Assembly (NCBI GenBank): GCA_035771165.1
Contig: JAWNZC010000285.1
Location: 310,001 to 374,000 of the forward strand
Length of the DNA: 64,000 nt
Source: Paragorgia papillata
Taxonomy: Eukaryota; Cnidaria; Anthozoa; Scleralcyonacea; Coralliidae
Direction: 5' to 3'
Of the stretch, positions 59,650-64,000 are shown piece by piece (position 1 is the first letter of the stretch; every line of letters begins with the position of its first letter). The notes under the pieces were generated by a model. It saw only the letters and a list, made by a program, of their open reading frames with translations, was not told the DNA's origin and searched no databases. Position numbers and translations under genes: made by a program.

Positions 59650-62602
59650 ATGGCTAAGTTGCTTACGTTGAACGTCCAGGGTCTTCGGGCCCTGAGCAGT
59701 CATCAGTCCCTGGTGGAATGGCTTAATTGTTTCTCTCCGGATATTATGTGCGTGCAGGAAACGCATTCGGTTTCGGAACAAGAGTTTTCCGACTGGTTTT
59801 GTCCGGATAACTTAGCCAGTAATCGGTCACTTAAGTATAAGTGCGTTTCGTCTCCCGGCTCGGTTTGTAGTTCTGGCGTCGCTATTCTGTACAAGCCTCA
59901 TTTTGCTGCTGCGAAGCAGTGGCGTGACGAGTCTGGCCTGTTGGTTGTCGTCGAGTTTTCGAGTGGTAACCGTGACTTCCAAGTTGCTGACCATTCCTGC
60001 GTCTATCTTGACATCGCTCTCCCCAGTGGTATCGCTCGTGGAAAAGGTCTGTGGAAACTTAATACTTCCCTCCTGTCTGATGCCAATTTTTGCAAGGAAA
60101 TCGAGGCCTTTTGGTTAGATTGGCGTAACCACCGCAGTCGGTTTTCCGTGTTTTCTGCCTGCTGGGACGCTGGTAAATTACGTCTTAAAGGCTTAGTCCG
60201 TCGCCTCGCTCGTGTTGCCGCAATGATCCCGGTCGCAGCGCATCCGTTCCTTGCAAAATACCCTGTATCATGTTCAGCGCCGTTTAAATGATGGTGAGAT
60301 CTTTCCTGGTCTTTTGGAGGAGGTTCGTGCAGAGCTCAATCGTGAACTTGTTGTGAAGGCGCGCGGTGCGCAAATTAGGGCAAATATACAATGGGCTGAA
60401 GAGGGCGAGTCCTCTACGGCTTACTTTTTTCGTCGCGAAAAATTACGTGGCCAGCAGCGTTTGATTGCGGGCGGGCGTCGCCCGGATAAGCGTATTGTTA
60501 CCTCTTCGCATGAGATGCTGTCGGTTTGGTCCGATTATTACCGTGGCCTCTTTTCTGCTCAGGATTTGGTGTCTACTGAGCAAGATTTTTTTCTTGATTC
60601 TTTGGAGCGGCAACTGTCCCCTCATGAATCGGCGCGATGCGAGGGGCCCCTTTCTCTGGAAGAGTGCACCCAATCTCCTAAGCATATGGCTTCCGGCAAG
60701 TCTCCCGGGATTGATGGTTTTCCCGCGGAATTCTATGTTCGTTTTTGGAACGTCTTGGGTGCGGATTTCGTCGAAATGATCAATTCCTGTTTCCACCATG
60801 GTCAACTCTCTATCTCCCAGCGATCTGGAGGGATTTCATTACTGTTCAAGAAGGGTGACGTCCTGGACACGGCTAATTGGAGACCGATAACATTATTGTG
60901 CGCCGACTATAAGATTGCTGCGAAAGCTCTGGCCAACCATCTTCTCGCCGTTATCTCCTCTGTGGCGTCTCCTGACCAGTCTTGCGGCATTCCTGGGCGA
61001 TTTATTGGCGAGAATGTTCGTTTGCTTCATGACGTATGTGGTGTGCCAACTCGGAGCATGTGTCAGCTGCCATCCTTTTCCTTGACCAGGAGAAGGCGTT
61101 CGATCGTCTCGAGTGGTCATTCCTTCAGATGGTTTTAACCAGAATGGGGTTTGGCCCTTCCTTTCTTCAATGGGTGTCCCTCCTCTACACATCGGTCACT
61201 TCTGCTGTCATCGTCAATGGCTTCCTGTGCGATCCATTTCCTGTAACGCGCGGGGTTCGTCAGGGCTGCCCGCTTTCGCCGCTGCTTTACGTGCTCGTTG
61301 CGGAGTCCCTTGCCTGCGCTATTCGCGCAGATCCCTTGATTATAGGTTTTCCTATTCCTGGTTCCCGCAAGCGTGTGAAGCTCTCACAATATGCAGATGA
61401 TACATCGGCGTTGGTTACCTCGGATGCATCTGTTTTGGCCCTTTTTGCGTTGTTTAATCGGTACGAACTGGCCTCTGGTGCTCGGCTTAACCTCAGTAAG
61501 TGTCATGGTCTCCTTCTTGGCCGGTGGCGCAGCCGTACTTCCTTTCCAGTTGCCCTCCGTTGGTCCAATAACCACATCATCGCTCTGGGTAGTCGCCTTT
61601 CCAATGTTGGTGGTGAGGATTGGTCCGCTCTGGTCAAACGGTTGTCCCTCCTTGTTGGATCGTGGGCTTCTCGAAAGTTGTCCTTTCGTGGTCGGGCTCT
61701 CGTTGTCAATGTTTTGGGATTGAGCTCTCTGAGTCCCTTGCCTCCTGACGTCATCAAGAAAATTAATGCTGTGGTCCTTCCTTTTGTTTGGGGGGGAAAA
61801 CGCGAGTGGCTTGCGCGTTCCTCCGTCACGCAGCATCCTGATTCTGGTGGCCTTGGTGTGGTAGATGTGCAGCTCAAGATTTCGGCTTTATTGGCCTTCT
61901 GGGTCAAGCGTCTATTTTTTTTGGAGAGGATCGTGTTTGACAGTCTTTCATCGCAAGTCCGGCGTTTGGATTATTCCTCGCCATTCGCTTGCCCCTATAC
62001 CATTGGAGACGATCACCGTTCGTCAGTTTTACCATGTGTCCGGTCAGTCCAATGCTCCTGTCCATCGTTGTGTGGCCCGATTTGCGCCGTTGGGATCCGT
62101 CCAATGGTCTAAAGTTTGGTCTAACCTTCGTCTTCTTCGTTTTCTTCGCCCTGTACAGGATACCTCCTGGCTTGTTGCGCACGGCATCTTGCCTACTGCA
62201 GACCGTCTTCGTCGCTTTGGTATGCTGTCAGTGGCTCCAGGTTGCCATTGTGGTCAGCGCGAGTCGCTGATTCACTTATTCGTGGAGTGCCCCTTTGCAT
62301 GGGTTATATGGACTTGGTTTCATCGTCTCCTTCGCAGTTTCGCGTCGGGTGTTCCTTGTCCTTCCCCCTTGCAGTGCCTCTACTCCCTACCGGATCGGTC
62401 CAATGTTCCAGTGGGCTTCTCTGCACTCATGGCCATTATTCGTCATCAGATCTGGCTTGCCAGGAATGCCTTTCGTTTTGATGGTCACCAAGGAAAGACC
62501 GACTTCTTAGGTGCCTCCTGCTGTTGCTCGGCAGCAGTTGAGGCGAGACAGTGTAAGCCCATACTCCGGTTTGAGTTTCTTGTAGGCCATGTTTTTAACT
62601 AG
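59650..62602 (+). pseudogene. Keno-like ORF2 copy 3: endonuclease with internal deletion, reverse transcriptase
   Basis: Starts MAKLLTLNVQGLRALSS. The endonuclease keeps CVQETHS but passes from SSGNRDFQ straight to VADHSCVYLDI, losing roughly 110 residues including the GDFN and SRLD motifs present in copy 2; the frame is kept. Frame shifts occur near 60255 and 61040. RT motifs are complete: SGKSPGIDGFPAEFY, DQEKAFDRLEW, GVRQGCPLSPLLYVLVAE, QYADDTSALVT (61388-61420). Further shift near 61990; C-terminal CHCGQRESLIHLFVEC near 62245. Non-functional. Confidence 0.85.
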
Positions 62603-63145
62603 GATGCGTGTTTTTTATGTGTGTGGACTTGGACGGTCGCCTTCATTGGCTGTACTGTCCTTGTGCGTTTTTCTTGGGATAGCCCCGGTTTGATTCTTCT
62701 TCGGAAGGAGGCTTATCGGGGATCCCAAAATTTTTTTCAAATCGCCTGTGGGTGCCTGCTTGTGGTCTGGAATTTCTCCTAAACCCTGGTTTGGGGGATT
62801 TCGGGCTGCGGGTGGGATGCCTGCGGGTGTCGTCTTCTCCGATAAGGACGTTAAGCCGGAGGTCCACCTCCGATTTGGCTAGTACCCGGTGAGGTTTAGA
62901 CGGTTTTCTTGGCCTGCGGGCTCGTCAATCGTACATTTTGCTTCCATCAGTCTTCACTTAAGGTCTCATAATGTCACTCATAGGACACACCCTTGCACTT
63001 CCGGTTGTTCTGGCATTGAAGGAGAATTCATAACCCTTACGTCTGATCGGTGTGGCTAGTAGCTACTTCCTGCGGGCTGAACTCTTTAGCACTCAGACTC
63101 AGGGGTCATTGCACCGTCGACCCTCGTATGTCTGGAAGAGGTTAT
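62603..63145 (+). other. 3' untranslated region of Keno-like copy 3
   Basis: Holds the conserved TCTTCTCCGATAAGGACGTT box near 62828, matching copy 1. No gene. Confidence 0.6.
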
Positions 63146-63422
63146 CTCAAAAGTAGATGGATCAAGTTTGTGCTGTCTTCAGCTTAATGCTAACTTGGTC
63201 TTTTAAATAGGTCTCTTTCTCTTGGATTTGGTCTTATTTTCTTCCTAAAGTTATCCTGATAAAGAGAGTGTATCCAGAATTGTTTGCTGTGGTTTATTCT
63301 TGCAGTTATTCTACGCGACGTTTGTTCTGGTTATAATTGGTCTGGTCCGCCATTTCATGAGTTGCAACCTTCGACTAATGTTTATTGAACTATTAACTGT
63401 TACGTTATTCCTATTCGTTATT
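63146..63422 (+). other. Flank of Keno-like copy 3, possibly degenerate U2, then unassigned sequence
   Basis: ATCAAGT, TGTGCTGTCTTCAGCTTAAT at 63160-63188 recalls U2 nt 26-58 with a gap and several changes. The rest is not recognised; a TTCTTGCAG acceptor-like end occurs at 63305. Confidence 0.3.
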
Positions 63423-64000
63423 ATGCCTACTCGACCTTCTTTTACTAATTCTTATTCGCCTGGTATTCTTCCTACGCTGTCAAGTCCGCCTATCAAGAAT
63501 TCTAACCCTGATGTTTATGTCGGCCTTTCGTGTCACCCGATGCCTTTTCAAGTCGTGACCTTGCTTAAAGGTTGGCATGTTTCGGAGCCTATTTCATGGG
63601 ATTTTTCGGCCTCTACCAAATCTATCAAGCTTAAAATCGATTGGTCTGTCAAGCCTAATTCCTTTGATGGATGTATTTTTCGCGATATTTTTCCCCAATC
63701 ATTTATTTAATACTCTCCGGCAATATAACCTTCGCCAAGCTGTCTGGTCGTCTTCTTCCTCGATCAATAAAACATCGCTTCGACTAGAATGGCAGTTTTC
63801 TGAAGAATCTTCACTTAACACTTCATCGAATTCGACTACTGTTATTTCTTCGCCTATCCCTCCTTTATCTACTCCGAAGTCTTCATTTTTGCATCCAAAA
63901 TTCGACTCGGGCTATCAAAGTTTTAATTCTCAGTCTGGTACCGCAAAGCACAACGAGTGGCCGCCGAGCCATCCTCGCCGTAGAGGAGAACATGGTCCGC
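63423..64000 (+). pseudogene. Unidentified S/P-rich ORF (LINE ORF1-like?), running off the window
   Basis: Starts MPTRPSFTNSYSPGILPTLS. Around residues 40-75 is WHVSEPISWDFSASTKSIKL, a pattern I associate with ORF1-like proteins of coral LINEs, but without a firm match. The frame stops at 63710; the +1 frame (LRQYNLRQAVWSSSS...) is open from before that point to the end of the window with the same composition, and repeats a W-S-S/L-x-W pattern. A single-base loss near 63690 would explain this. Function unknown. Confidence 0.4.

Larger units (their letters stand above)
49414..63145 (+). mobile_element. Keno-like LINE copy 3, full length but twice interrupted
   Basis: 5' end at U2 nt 22, 5' UTR to 49900, ORF1 from 49901, ORF2 from 59650, 3' UTR to about 63145. 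A MULE (51721-59202) and a small hAT-like element (59266-59647) are inserted. Without them it is about 5.9 kb. The right flank is a poor match to U2, so the 3' border is approximate. Confidence 0.85.

Overview
The window is animal nuclear DNA: spliceosomal introns, a snRNA/5S rRNA gene cluster, and dense, nested transposable elements. A cnidarian, probably anthozoan, is my best guess, because this Polinton gene set and these element families are familiar from such genomes; that is inference. No ordinary host protein-coding gene was found. The host loci are RNA genes: one complete U1 snRNA (48.86 kb), one complete 5S rRNA (49.18 kb), and at least six U2 snRNA copies or pieces. Every U2 copy is cut by, or abuts, an insertion.

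Layout. 1-10000: right part of a Polinton/adintovirus-like element (broken PolB with an intron, then zinc finger, packaging ATPase, two conserved proteins, protease, major capsid, basic core-like protein, minor capsid, integrase, a Bcl-2-like protein and an AP-1/TATA promoter region). It sits inside Keno-like (Tx1-type) LINE copy 1 (10001-12908). Next come a U2 piece, Utopia-like (NeSL/R2-type) LINE copy 1 (12946-18489), a U2 piece, a minus-strand Ty3/gypsy element (18515-25480), and U2 3' sequence split by a hAT-like element (25547-27001). A second U2 start (27151) runs into truncated Utopia-like copy 2. From 28866 there is a DNA transposon with a RecQ-like helicase and a DUF6589-type protein; near its right side lie two nested hAT elements with perfect 8-bp duplications. 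Keno-like copy 2 (about 36793-41092) ends in a nearly complete U2.

From 41499 to 48783 a 7.3-kb unit is bounded by inverted repeats that run into opposed 18-bp minisatellite arms; it holds a 5S-headed SINE, small palindromic elements and a jockey/CR1-like LINE. Then follow U1, 5S and the first 22 nt of a U2 into which Keno-like copy 3 (49414 to about 63145) is inserted. Copy 3 is itself interrupted by a 7.5-kb MULE (51721-59202, 9-10-bp duplication) and a 382-bp hAT-like element (59266-59647). The window ends in an unidentified proline/serine-rich ORF.

How it fits together. U2 genes here are targets for two unrelated LINE lineages using different positions: between U2 nt 22 and 23 (Keno-like, apurinic-type endonuclease) and around nt 40-59 (Utopia-like, restriction-like endonuclease). 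The resulting non-essential DNA has collected a Polinton, gypsy, MULE, hATs, MITEs and a SINE. The two most interesting units are the MULE, which carries a second, divergently oriented three-exon HMG-box-like plus C2H2 gene opposite its transposase, and the Polinton, whose capsid module is fully open while its polymerase is broken. Family names come from recognition of motifs and recalled literature; no database search was possible.
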